Of a stretch of 64,000 nt of DNA, positions 17,321 through 25,970 are shown piece by piece. This DNA is from QVMP01 sp047974325. Its GTDB lineage: Bacteria > Bacteroidota > Bacteroidia > Bacteroidales > Dysgonomonadaceae. The notes beneath the pieces were generated by a model. The model saw nothing but the letters and a program-made list of their open reading frames with translations. It was not told the DNA's origin and did no database searches. Where the stretch lies: positions 1 to 64,000 of the forward strand of contig JBKECE010000237.1 of NCBI GenBank assembly GCA_047974325.1. The letters run 5' to 3'. Made by a program: the position numbers and the translations under genes. Position 1 is the stretch's first letter. Each line of letters starts with the position of its first letter.

Positions 17321-20131
17321 ATGAAAAAAGGTATCCTTATCTCTTTGTTCGTATTATTTGCAATAAATGTTTTTGCACAGAACAAAGTTACTATTTCCGG
17401 AACAGTTCTGAGTGAAACGGACAATGAGCCTGTGCCTCGTGCCAGCATTCGTGTCTTGACTGCAAAAGACAGCACTTATGTGCAAGGTGAGATTTCTAAC
17501 AATAACGGGCAATTTTCCGTATCAGTCAACAAAGGACGATACATTATTCAGATTTCCTTTCTGGGCTATTCTGATGTCTATCTGAATGTAAACGCGGTGA
17601 ATCCAACAAATCCGATTGGCAAGGTTTTGCTGAAAGAAAATACAGTTCTTCTCAACGAAGCTGTGGTTATAGGAAAAGCTGTGGAAATGATTGTGCGTGA
17701 AGATACCGTGGAATATAATGCAGATTCTTATAAAACACTTCCCAGTGCCATGGTCGAAGATCTGATCAAAAAAATGCCGGGAGCAGAAATTGACGAGACC
17801 GGAAAAATCACGGTGAATGGCAAAGAAGTGAAAAAGATTCTGTTGGATGGAAAAGAATTCTTCAGTGACGACCCTAAAGTTGCATCAAAAAATCTGCCGG
17901 CATCAATGGTCAATAAAGTGCAGGTGTATGACAAAAAATCGGATATGTCTCAGATGACGGGTTTTGACGATGGAGATGAGGAAACCGTTATCAATTTGAC
18001 AGTTAAGCCTGGTATGAAACAAGGTGTTTTCGGCAATGGATTTGCAGGTTATGGCAGCAACGACAGGTATGAAGCCAATGGTATGGTAAATTATATGCGC
18101 AACAGTAGCCAATTTTCGGTTTTGCTGGGTGCAAACAATACGAACAATGCCGGCTTTTCAGATTTTGCGTCTACGATGTTTAGCGGGAATCGCCCTTCAA
18201 GAGGTCTTAATTTTGGTGGGAACAATGGTGTAACCACTGCGGCCAATGGTGGTTTCAACTTTGCATTAGAAACTTCTCCGAAGTTAAAATTGGGAGGAAA
18301 TGTAAGGTATGGCAGTTCGGATAATGATGTTCAGAGAGACAATTCTACAAAATATTTTAACTCGAATACGGATAGTATCCAATATGAAAATAAAAAGGAA
18401 CTGGGACAAAACAAGAGTGACAATCTTGGAGCCAGCCTTCGCCTCGAATGGCGTCCCGATTCAGCCACCACAGTTATATTTAAACCAAACTTTCAATATA
18501 ACAAGAACGAAAATTCGCAGAGCAGCGATTTTGCCACAACTTGGAACGACGTGACCGATACGGTAAGTTTCGGACGATCCAGCTATTATGCTAAAGGATC
18601 AGGCACGAGTGTAAGCGGAGATTTGGAAATCAGCCGGCAATTGAACAAGAAAGGCAGAGTGCTGAGTGTAAGATTGACCGGAGGTGTGAGCAATCAAAAT
18701 AGCGATGGCAACAATTGGAATAAGACGAATTTCTTAGAGGCTGATTCTATTGGCATCACCGACCAGATTTTTAATCAAAAGAATAAAGGAAATAATATGG
18801 GCGGTTACATATCATATGTGGAACCGATAGGCAACAGTAACTTTTTGCAGCTTAATTATAGTTTGAAGAGAACTTATTCGGAATCGGACAAAAAAACATT
18901 TACCCGTTTGGGTGAGTCAGGTGCATATGACATACAAGACTCTTCGGCAACCCGTTTCCTCGAAAATAATTTTATCAATCAGGAAATTGGACTTAATTTC
19001 AGAGCAGTGCGCAAGAAATATAATTATACTTTGGGTTTTTCAGTTCAACCATCCAATTCACGCACAGAAGAAACTCGATTGGATACGGCGATAATAACAA
19101 AGAACAATGTGGTTAATTTTGCTCCTGTGGCGCAGTTCAACTATATGTGGAGTAAACAACGCAATTTGAGGATTGATTATAATGGAACGGTGAACCAACC
19201 GTCTACAACGCAACTATCCAGTGCCCGCGATGAGTCTAACCCGATGAATATAGTATATGGTAATCCTGATCTGAAACCTTCTTTTGAAAACAGATTACGT
19301 ATACGTTATCGGGATTTTAATTCGGCACAGGCCAGTACGTTGATGGTGATGGGTAATTTCAGTTACGTGAACAATGATATTGTCTCCATCACACAGCGCG
19401 ATATAACTTCCGGAAAAAGAGAAACCACTTACACGAATGTGAATGGAAACTGGAATGGAAATGCACGTCTAATCTATAATACACCGCTCAATTTTAATAA
19501 AAAGTTTTCTATAAGCACAATGACTTATGGCAGTTATTCAGAAACTAATGGCTATGTAAACGAAGATGAAAATAAGTTGAAGAGCTTGTCTCTTTCCGAG
19601 AGAGCCGGAGTGGACTATCGTTCCAGTTTATTCGATTTGGGTTTGAAAGGTAATCTGAGCTATTCATCTTCAAGCAATTCCCTGTCGGGGCAAGAAAATT
19701 ACAGGTTTTATAATTACGGAGGATCAGCAAATACAGCAATTTACCTTCCTGTTAATCTGACCATAGAATCTGATATTACTTATTCAACAAATTCCGGCTA
19801 TTCGGAAGGATATAAGCAAGATGAGCTGATGTGGAATGCTTCTATATCGAAACAATTGCTAAAAGCGAAGAATCTGACCGTAAGATTGAAATTCTATGAT
19901 ATTCTTAAGCAGAGAAGCAATATATCACAGACTGTTACCAACTATTATCTGCAACAGAGTATAACAAGTGGTATCGAAAGCTATTTCATGTTTCATCTGG
20001 TTTACAAGTTCCAAGCATTTAAGGGTGGAGCAAAAGCCAGCGACATGGAAATGCCTCGTGGACCGAGAGGTGAAGGACCTCCTCCCGGAGGTGGTGGTCC
20101 CGGTGGACCTGGCGGCGGCCCGGGAATATAA
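17321..20131 (+). CDS. Outer-membrane beta-barrel (TonB-receptor-like) protein with Gly/Pro-rich tail
   Basis: A 936-residue secreted protein: signal peptide (MKKGILISLFVLFAINVFA), a CarboxypepD_reg-like beta-sandwich at about 22-105 (SGTVLSETDNEPVPRASIRV, SFLGYSDV), a plug-like region, and a long Asn/Ser-rich barrel typical of the OMP_b-brl_3 family. No SusD-like gene is adjacent, so it is not a classical SusC. The last 28 residues after the barrel (from MEMPRGPRG) are almost only Gly and Pro, an unusual ending since barrels normally end on an aromatic strand. It stands alone, followed by a terminator at 20141. The cargo is unknown. Confidence 0.88.
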   Translation: MKKGILISLFVLFAINVFAQNKVTISGTVLSETDNEPVPRASIRVLTAKDSTYVQGEISNNNGQFSVSVNKGRYIIQISFLGYSDVYLNVNAVNPTNPIGKVLLKENTVLLNEAVVIGKAVEMIVREDTVEYNADSYKTLPSAMVEDLIKKMPGAEIDETGKITVNGKEVKKILLDGKEFFSDDPKVASKNLPASMVNKVQVYDKKSDMSQMTGFDDGDEETVINLTVKPGMKQGVFGNGFAGYGSNDRYEANGMVNYMRNSSQFSVLLGANNTNNAGFSDFASTMFSGNRPSRGLNFGGNNGVTTAANGGFNFALETSPKLKLGGNVRYGSSDNDVQRDNSTKYFNSNTDSIQYENKKELGQNKSDNLGASLRLEWRPDSATTVIFKPNFQYNKNENSQSSDFATTWNDVTDTVSFGRSSYYAKGSGTSVSGDLEISRQLNKKGRVLSVRLTGGVSNQNSDGNNWNKTNFLEADSIGITDQIFNQKNKGNNMGGYISYVEPIGNSNFLQLNYSLKRTYSESDKKTFTRLGESGAYDIQDSSATRFLENNFINQEIGLNFRAVRKKYNYTLGFSVQPSNSRTEETRLDTAIITKNNVVNFAPVAQFNYMWSKQRNLRIDYNGTVNQPSTTQLSSARDESNPMNIVYGNPDLKPSFENRLRIRYRDFNSAQASTLMVMGNFSYVNNDIVSITQRDITSGKRETTYTNVNGNWNGNARLIYNTPLNFNKKFSISTMTYGSYSETNGYVNEDENKLKSLSLSERAGVDYRSSLFDLGLKGNLSYSSSSNSLSGQENYRFYNYGGSANTAIYLPVNLTIESDITYSTNSGYSEGYKQDELMWNASISKQLLKAKNLTVRLKFYDILKQRSNISQTVTNYYLQQSITSGIESYFMFHLVYKFQAFKGGAKASDMEMPRGPRGEGPPPGGGGPGGPGGGPGI

Positions 20132-20140
20132 AAAGAATAT

Positions 20141-20176
20141 AAACTCCAAGGTGATTGATTCATGTTGGAGTTTTTT
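20141..20176 (+). terminator. Terminator after the outer-membrane barrel gene
   Basis: A 9-bp perfect stem, AAACTCCAA (20141-20149) with TTGGAGTTT (20165-20173), a 15-nt loop and a T run. It lies 10 nt after the stop codon. Confidence 0.8.
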
Positions 20177-20288
20177 ATGTAGAAAAAATCTTTGTCAGGA
20201 CATACGTTGCAGAGCGATTTTTTTGATTCACAATAATTTTGCAACAATTTTTTAAAGGTGCTCTGAAAAATCAATGGAATAATTGTCG

Positions 20289-20296
20289 TAACTTCG
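20289..20296 (+). promoter_or_regulatory. Candidate -7 element for typA
   Basis: TAACTTCG differs from TAnnTTTG at one position and lies 19 nt before the typA ATG. The -33 element is not clear. Confidence 0.4.
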
Positions 20297-20315
20297 CAGC
20301 CTCAAATTTTTAGGT

Positions 20316-22115
20316 ATGCAAGATATTAGGAATATTGCGATTATCGCACACGTCGATCACGGAAAAACCACTACTGTAGATAAACTGCTCTTAGCAGGAC
20401 AACTTTTCAGAGACAATCAGGTTGCAGGTGAATTAATTCTGGACAATAATGATCTGGAACGCGAAAGAGGAATTACGATTCTCTCAAAGAACGTTTCGAT
20501 AAATTATAAAGGAACAAAAATCAATATCATCGATACTCCCGGACATGCCGACTTTGGTGGCGAAGTGGAGCGTGTTTTAAACATGGCTGACGGCTGCTTG
20601 CTGTTGGTAGATGCTTTTGAAGGGCCTATGCCTCAAACTCGTTTTGTGTTGCAGAAGGCTATTGAGATAGGTTTGAAACCTATTGTAGTCATTAATAAGG
20701 TAGACAAGCCAAACTGTCGCCCCGATGAGGTGCACGAAATGGTGTTTGACCTCATGTTCAGTCTCGATGCAACAGAAGAACAACTCGATTTTCCAACCAT
20801 TTACGGTTCGGCAAAGCAAGGCTGGATGTCAGACGACTGGCACACTCCGACTACTGATTTTACGGCTTTGTTAGATGCTATTGTCAAATACATTCCTGCA
20901 CCAAAGATTTTGGAAGGGAGTCCTCAGATGTTGATTACATCGCTCGATTATTCTAAATATGTTGGTCGTATTGCCGTCGGTCGTGTACACAGAGGTAATT
21001 TGGTCGAAAATATGGATGTTTCGTTGTGCAAACGTGATGGGTCAATCGTGAAAGCGAAGATCAAGGAACTTAATGTATTTGAAGGTCTTGGCCGTGCCAA
21101 AGTGAGTACAGTCCAATGTGGCGATATTTGTGCATTGGTAGGCATCGAAGGTTTTGAAATTGGAGATTCCATAGCTGATATTAACAATCCGGAACCGTTG
21201 GATCCGATTGATATAGACGAACCAACTATGTCTATGATGTTCACGATCAACAATTCTCCGTTCTTCGGAAAAGAAGGTAAATATGTGACATCGCGTCACA
21301 TTCATGACCGTTTGCTTCGTGAATTAGATAAAAATTTAGCCTTGCGTGTCGAAACTACAGATAATGCCGATTCGTGGATTGTCTTTGGTCGTGGTGTGCT
21401 CCACTTATCGGTGCTCATCGAAACGATGCGTCGCGAAGGTTATGAACTTCAGGTAGGACAACCCAAAGTGATTATAAAAGAAATTGACGGTGTGAAGCAC
21501 GAACCGGTGGAATTGCTCACTGTGAATCTTCCCGAAGAATATGCGAGTAAAATAATTGATCTCGTTACCCGTCGTAAAGGAGAGTTGACGATGATGGAAA
21601 CGAAAAATGAACGTGTCTTCCTTGAATTTACTATACCTTCACGCGGAATAATTGGTATCAACAATATAGCGCTTACGCTGTCGGCAGGTGAAGCTGTGAT
21701 CGCACATCGTTTTCTCGAATTTCAACCTTGGAAAGGCGATATAGACAAACGTCAGAACGGTTCTATCATTGCCAGTGAATCGGGAAATGCTTTTGCCTAT
21801 GCACTGGATAAACTGCAAGACAGAGGCCGTTTCTTTATCGAGCCTCAGACCGATATCTATATGGGACAGATTGTCGGAGAACACTCAAAAGAGGGTGATC
21901 TGGTGGTGAATGTGACCAAATCAAAGAAACTGACCAATGTACGTGCATCCGGCACAGACGATAAGGCTAGTCTTCCTCCTGCAATTATTTTCAGCCTTGA
22001 AGAAGCGTTGGAATACATCAAAGAAGATGAATATGTAGAGGTGACTCCTGCCGCAATCAGATTGCGTAAAATATACCTTGACGAGAATGATAGAAAACGG
22101 ATGGTCAAAAAGTAA
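20316..22115 (+). CDS. typA: Ribosome-associated GTPase TypA/BipA
   Basis: A 599-residue translational GTPase. G1 is AHVDHGKTT at residues 10-18, the switch and G3 region reads DTPGHADFGGEVER (about 75), and G4 is NKVDKP (about 129). EF-G-like domains follow, and the C-terminal BipA-specific domain ends in RLRKIYLDENDRKR. TypA binds 70S ribosomes and helps ribosome assembly and stress adaptation, notably at low temperature. Length matches the family. It stands as a single gene, with hairpins upstream (20141) and downstream (22203). Confidence 0.97.
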   Translation: MQDIRNIAIIAHVDHGKTTTVDKLLLAGQLFRDNQVAGELILDNNDLERERGITILSKNVSINYKGTKINIIDTPGHADFGGEVERVLNMADGCLLLVDAFEGPMPQTRFVLQKAIEIGLKPIVVINKVDKPNCRPDEVHEMVFDLMFSLDATEEQLDFPTIYGSAKQGWMSDDWHTPTTDFTALLDAIVKYIPAPKILEGSPQMLITSLDYSKYVGRIAVGRVHRGNLVENMDVSLCKRDGSIVKAKIKELNVFEGLGRAKVSTVQCGDICALVGIEGFEIGDSIADINNPEPLDPIDIDEPTMSMMFTINNSPFFGKEGKYVTSRHIHDRLLRELDKNLALRVETTDNADSWIVFGRGVLHLSVLIETMRREGYELQVGQPKVIIKEIDGVKHEPVELLTVNLPEEYASKIIDLVTRRKGELTMMETKNERVFLEFTIPSRGIIGINNIALTLSAGEAVIAHRFLEFQPWKGDIDKRQNGSIIASESGNAFAYALDKLQDRGRFFIEPQTDIYMGQIVGEHSKEGDLVVNVTKSKKLTNVRASGTDDKASLPPAIIFSLEEALEYIKEDEYVEVTPAAIRLRKIYLDENDRKRMVKK

Positions 22116-22202
22116 AAAATGATGTATATTTGTTCTTTGTAAATAATTTTATTTTACAATAAAGACCGTTCTTTTACAGTTCCGGACAAGTTATCATATA
22201 TT

Positions 22203-22237
22203 CAGTGCTCGCCGTTGGCGGGCACTGTACGATTTTT
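22203..22237 (+). terminator. GC-rich hairpin after typA, likely terminator
   Basis: CAGTGCTCGCC (22203-22213) pairs with GGCGGGCACTG (22217-22227) around a GTT loop, with one mismatch in the stem. A short T stretch follows after TACGA. It is 88 nt past the typA stop and 93 nt before the esterase ATG, so it could also sit in the esterase leader. Confidence 0.6.
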
Positions 22238-22329
22238 GCTATTTGACTGTAAAAAAAAGAGATATAGAAAATGCACATCGTTGTGTCGATGGAAATATAA
22301 AATCACTAACTAATCATTCTAATCTAATC

Positions 22330-24273
22330 ATGAACAAAAAAACACTTTTTTTATGTGTGTTGCTTTTTCTTTGCAATATGCATATTATGAAGGCAGAAGT
22401 AAAACTTCCACACATTTTTTCTGACAACATGGTCATCCAGCGCGACAAAGCAATAAAAATCTGGGGTTGGGCAGATAAAAAAGAAAACGTAGAACTATCT
22501 TTCAACGGACAGAAATTGAAAACGAAAGCCGATGCTAACGGTAAATGGAACATCATGCTCAAATCAATGGCTTATGGTGGACCTTACGACCTCACTGTGA
22601 AGGGGAAAAAGAATACAATTGTGTTGGGCAATATCCTAATTGGTGATGTTTGGCTTGCCAGTGGGCAATCGAATATGGAATTTAAGGTGAAAAATGCGAA
22701 TAATGCAACCTCTGAAATTGCTGAAAGTAATTATCCCCAAATCAGGTCGTTTAATGTGGTGAAAACAATTCAGATGACCCCGCAGTCGGATCTTGACGGT
22801 CAATGGACAGTTTGTTCACCTTCGACAGTTGGTGACTATTCAGCTGTAGCCTATTTCTTTGCACGCAAATTATATCAGGAAACCAAAATACCTATCGGCA
22901 TCATACATTCATCGTGGGGAGGAACGGACATAGAGACATGGACAAGTCCCGAAGCCTTTGCTGCATTGCCAACATTATTCAATGAGCGATATGCAGATAA
23001 CGTAAAGGTTGATAATCCCGAAGCCTTTATGAAGGAAAATGAAAAGAAGAAAAACGATTTTCTGCGAACTTTGAAGAATGATCCGGCATTGAAACAAGAA
23101 TGGTTTAAACCTTCGACAAATATTACTGATTGGAGTTCGTTCAAATCGCCCGGTCTCTGGTCCGGTAATTTAGCACAGATAGATGGAATTCTTTGGCAAC
23201 GGATCGATGTTGTGTTGCCGGATGATGTTGCCGGAAAATCGGGAAGAATAGAATTAGGAGCGATTGATGACAATGATATCACTTGGATCAATGGTATTAA
23301 AGTCGGAGAAACCGTTGGATATAATGTTTCGAGAAGTTATGATGTACCCGCAAATGTGCTTAAAGCAGGAAAAAACACGATAGTTGTGCGTGTTGAAGAT
23401 ACCGGTGGCGGTGGTGGATTGACCAGCACTGACGAAAATGTCTTTATCTCAGTAGATGGTAAAAAGTATTCGTTGTCAGGTAATTGGAGGTATAAGATCT
23501 CTGTTTCTAATGAGCTTTCAGGATATGTGAATTTTTCACCAAATTACAGTCCGTCTTTGCTCTATAACGGCATGATCAATCCGATTATACCGTATATCAT
23601 CAAAGGAGCGATTTGGTATCAGGGTGAAAACAATGCTCTTGCTGCATATAATTATAGAACGTTGTTTCCCAATCTGGTCAAAGACTGGCGGACGAAATGG
23701 GGATATGAATTTCCATTCTATTGGGTGCAGTTGGCTAATTTTATGAAAATGGATAAAGAACCTGTTGAAAGCAATTGGGCAGAACTTCGTGAAGCGCAGA
23801 CCATGACACTCGTGCTACCAAAAACGGGTCAGGCTGTTACAATAGACATCGGTGACGCTGATGATATACATCCCCGCAACAAACAGGACGTGGGATTGCG
23901 TTTGGCTCTGAATGCACTTCACAATGACTATGGAGCTGCAAATTTGGTTTATAGTAGTCCGACTTATAAGTCTGTGGAGTTCAGAGATGGCAGGGCTGTG
24001 GTTTCGTTCAATAATATAGGATCAGGTTTGAAGGTGCATAACAATTATGGTTATGTACAAGGATTTAGTATTGCCGGAGCCGACAAAAAATTTGTTTGGG
24101 CAAAAGCATATATAGATGGTGATAAAGTGGTTGTTTCGAGCGATAGAGTTCCCTCTCCGGTTGCTGTGCGCTACGATTGGGCAAATAATCCGGATGGAAA
24201 TTTATTCAATGAAGAAGGTTTACCTGTTTGTCCTTTCCGTTCCGATTCGTGGAAAGGCATCACAGAGCGGTGA
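22330..24273 (+). CDS. Secreted sialate O-acetylesterase (SGNH family)
   Basis: ATG 22330 is chosen because it starts a proper signal peptide (MNKKTLFLCVLLFLCNMHIM), giving 647 residues; the longer frame from 22243 adds an unrelated hydrophilic segment. Block I Ser is in LASGQSNMEF (about residue 112), SSWGGTDIETW follows near 190, IWYQGENNALAA near 430, and the catalytic Asp/His pair in GDADDIHPRNK near 510. A beta-galactosidase-like jelly-roll insert occupies about 270-395 (INGIKVGETVGYN, VRVEDTGGGGG). The family removes O-acetyl groups from sialic acids or plant glycans. It is isolated from the mannosidase locus. Confidence 0.9.
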   Translation: MNKKTLFLCVLLFLCNMHIMKAEVKLPHIFSDNMVIQRDKAIKIWGWADKKENVELSFNGQKLKTKADANGKWNIMLKSMAYGGPYDLTVKGKKNTIVLGNILIGDVWLASGQSNMEFKVKNANNATSEIAESNYPQIRSFNVVKTIQMTPQSDLDGQWTVCSPSTVGDYSAVAYFFARKLYQETKIPIGIIHSSWGGTDIETWTSPEAFAALPTLFNERYADNVKVDNPEAFMKENEKKKNDFLRTLKNDPALKQEWFKPSTNITDWSSFKSPGLWSGNLAQIDGILWQRIDVVLPDDVAGKSGRIELGAIDDNDITWINGIKVGETVGYNVSRSYDVPANVLKAGKNTIVVRVEDTGGGGGLTSTDENVFISVDGKKYSLSGNWRYKISVSNELSGYVNFSPNYSPSLLYNGMINPIIPYIIKGAIWYQGENNALAAYNYRTLFPNLVKDWRTKWGYEFPFYWVQLANFMKMDKEPVESNWAELREAQTMTLVLPKTGQAVTIDIGDADDIHPRNKQDVGLRLALNALHNDYGAANLVYSSPTYKSVEFRDGRAVVSFNNIGSGLKVHNNYGYVQGFSIAGADKKFVWAKAYIDGDKVVVSSDRVPSPVAVRYDWANNPDGNLFNEEGLPVCPFRSDSWKGITER

Positions 24274-24295
24274 AATTACTTTTGATGGTAGAAAA

Positions 24296-24336
24296 AAAAA
24301 ATACAGCAGTAAGATTTTTCTTACTGCTGTATTTTT
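24296..24336. terminator. Bidirectional terminator between convergent esterase and ychF
   Basis: A 17-bp perfect stem, 24296-24312/13 with 24320-24336, around an ATTTTT loop. T runs follow on both strands, so it can end transcription of the plus-strand esterase and of the minus-strand ychF. Confidence 0.9.
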
Positions 24337-24350
24337 GAATATTATCGATA

Positions 24351-25457
24351 TTATACGTTGAATCGGAAGTGCATGATGTCTCCGTCTTGCACTATATATT
24401 CCTTACCTTCCACATTCATTTTTCCTGCTTCTTTGCAGGCCGATTCTGATCCTAATGAGATGAAGTCATCATATTTGATCACTTCTGCACGGATAAAACC
24501 TTTTTCAAAGTCGGTGTGAATGACCCCTGCACACTGTGGAGCTTTTGCTCCTGCCGGAAATGTCCATGCACGCACTTCCTGCACGCCTGCCGTGAAATAT
24601 GTGTGCAGGCCTAAAAGATGATAGGCTGCTTTGATGAGACGGGCAACACCCGACTCTTCAAGTCCAATTTCTGACAGAAACATTTCGCGTTCGTCGTAAG
24701 ACTCAAATTCGGCGATTTCGGACTCTATTTTTGCAGCAACAATCAAAATCTCGGCATCTTCTCCCTCGATAGATTTGCGTACTTGTTCTACGTATCCATT
24801 GCCTTTCACGGCGCTTGCTTCATCTACATTGCAAACATAAAGAACTGGCTTGTATGTGAGCAAATAAAGCTCTTTGGCTATCTTCTGATCTTCTTTGCTA
24901 TCTTCAAATTTCACCGTACGAGCCGATTTTCCTTGTTCCAAGGCAGCTTTGAATTGCAACAGAACTTCATAGGCTCGTTTTGCATCCTTGTCTCCTCCTG
25001 TTTTGGCTTGTTTCTCTACTTTTTGGATGCGTGAAGTCACTGTTTCCAGATCTTTCAATTGCAATTCGATGTCAATAATTTCCTTGTCACGAATGGGATT
25101 CACACTTCCATCAACGTGGGTGATATTGTCATCGTCAAAGCAACGCAGCACATGGATTATGGCATCAGTTTCACGGATATTGGCAAGAAACTTATTGCCT
25201 AATCCTTCGCCTTTGCTCGCGCCTTTTACCAATCCGGCAATATCTACTATCTCTACGGTGGTAGGTACAATGCGTTGAGGTTTCACCAACTCTGCCAGCT
25301 TGTTGAGCCGTTCGTCCGGAACGGTTATTACTCCAACATTTGGTTCTATTGTGCAAAAAGGAAAGTTAGCCGATTGGGCTTTTGCATTTGATAAGCAATT
25401 GAAAAGAGTTGATTTTCCGACATTCGGAAGCCCAACAATACCACACTGTAAAGCCAT
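24351..25457 (-). CDS. ychF: Ribosome-binding ATPase YchF
   Basis: A 368-residue Obg-related ATPase of normal length. Walker A is GLPNVGKST at 8-16, G3 is DIAGLVKGASKGEGLGNKFL near 70, and the altered G4-type motif YVCNVDEAS explains ATP rather than GTP preference in the family. The C-terminal TGS domain contains FPAGAKAPQCAGVIHTDFE and ends in DGDIMHFRFNV. It binds ribosomes and affects oxidative-stress response. It is a single gene with a 513-nt upstream gap. Confidence 0.96.
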   Translation of the reverse strand: MALQCGIVGLPNVGKSTLFNCLSNAKAQSANFPFCTIEPNVGVITVPDERLNKLAELVKPQRIVPTTVEIVDIAGLVKGASKGEGLGNKFLANIRETDAIIHVLRCFDDDNITHVDGSVNPIRDKEIIDIELQLKDLETVTSRIQKVEKQAKTGGDKDAKRAYEVLLQFKAALEQGKSARTVKFEDSKEDQKIAKELYLLTYKPVLYVCNVDEASAVKGNGYVEQVRKSIEGEDAEILIVAAKIESEIAEFESYDEREMFLSEIGLEESGVARLIKAAYHLLGLHTYFTAGVQEVRAWTFPAGAKAPQCAGVIHTDFEKGFIRAEVIKYDDFISLGSESACKEAGKMNVEGKEYIVQDGDIMHFRFNV

Positions 25458-25573
25458 TATTTTATTTTAATTTGTTCGTTATCAATAAAATGATTAAAGC
25501 AAGAAACTCAACAGGTAACAAACAGATGACAAAATCAGAATGCACAATCTGTTGATGCTGATTTTCAAGCATG

Positions 25574-25581
25574 CAAAGGTA
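25574..25581 (-). promoter_or_regulatory. Candidate -7 element for ychF
   Basis: On the minus strand TACCTTTG followed by CA fits TAnnTTTG. It would give a leader of about 115 nt to the ychF ATG. No clear -33 box. Confidence 0.4.
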
Positions 25582-25866
25582 ATGAAAAATCGCATAAACT
25601 GAACTATATGACCATCAGGTAAACAGAGACACTATCCAATCTTTTATCGTAATAACTTTTGTTATGCTTCAATATGGGTATTCTTGATATTGGCCTCTTT
25701 GTGATTATACTGCTCTTTATTTATAAAACAAGGATAACCGATACTCTCAGTGAACTGTGGCGAAAAATGTATTTATTCACAAAATATCACCTCTAAATCT
25801 TATTCTGTAGTGTTTTAGAACTGGATTTTTGCTCTGTGATATATTATTATCGGTGTTAAAATGTCG

Positions 25867-25874
25867 TATATTTG
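25867..25874 (+). promoter_or_regulatory. Candidate -7 element for the BspA-like gene
   Basis: TATATTTG fits TAnnTTTG and lies 96 nt before the ATG at 25971. No well-placed TTG upstream, so support is partial. Confidence 0.4.
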
Positions 25875-25970
25875 CCATTGTATTTGCTGTTTTAATGCAT
25901 ATTTCGTTTTTTAACCTACCAATTAGATATTAATTTACATATTTGAGTTATTAACTAAATTTCAAATTTT

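Larger units (their letters stand above)
25458..25970. other. Long intergenic region between divergent ychF and the BspA-like gene
   Basis: 513 nt, AT-rich, with divergent genes on both sides. I see candidate -7 boxes for each direction (25574-25581 minus, 25867-25874 plus), but no convincing open frame, terminator hairpin or repeat array. The middle 250 nt are larger than two simple promoters require and hold nothing I can name. Confidence 0.6.

Noticed and set aside
22125..22132. TATATTTG as promoter of the esterase gene
   Set aside because: It would give a leader of about 200 nt containing the GC-rich hairpin and has no -33 box; too weak to list as a feature.
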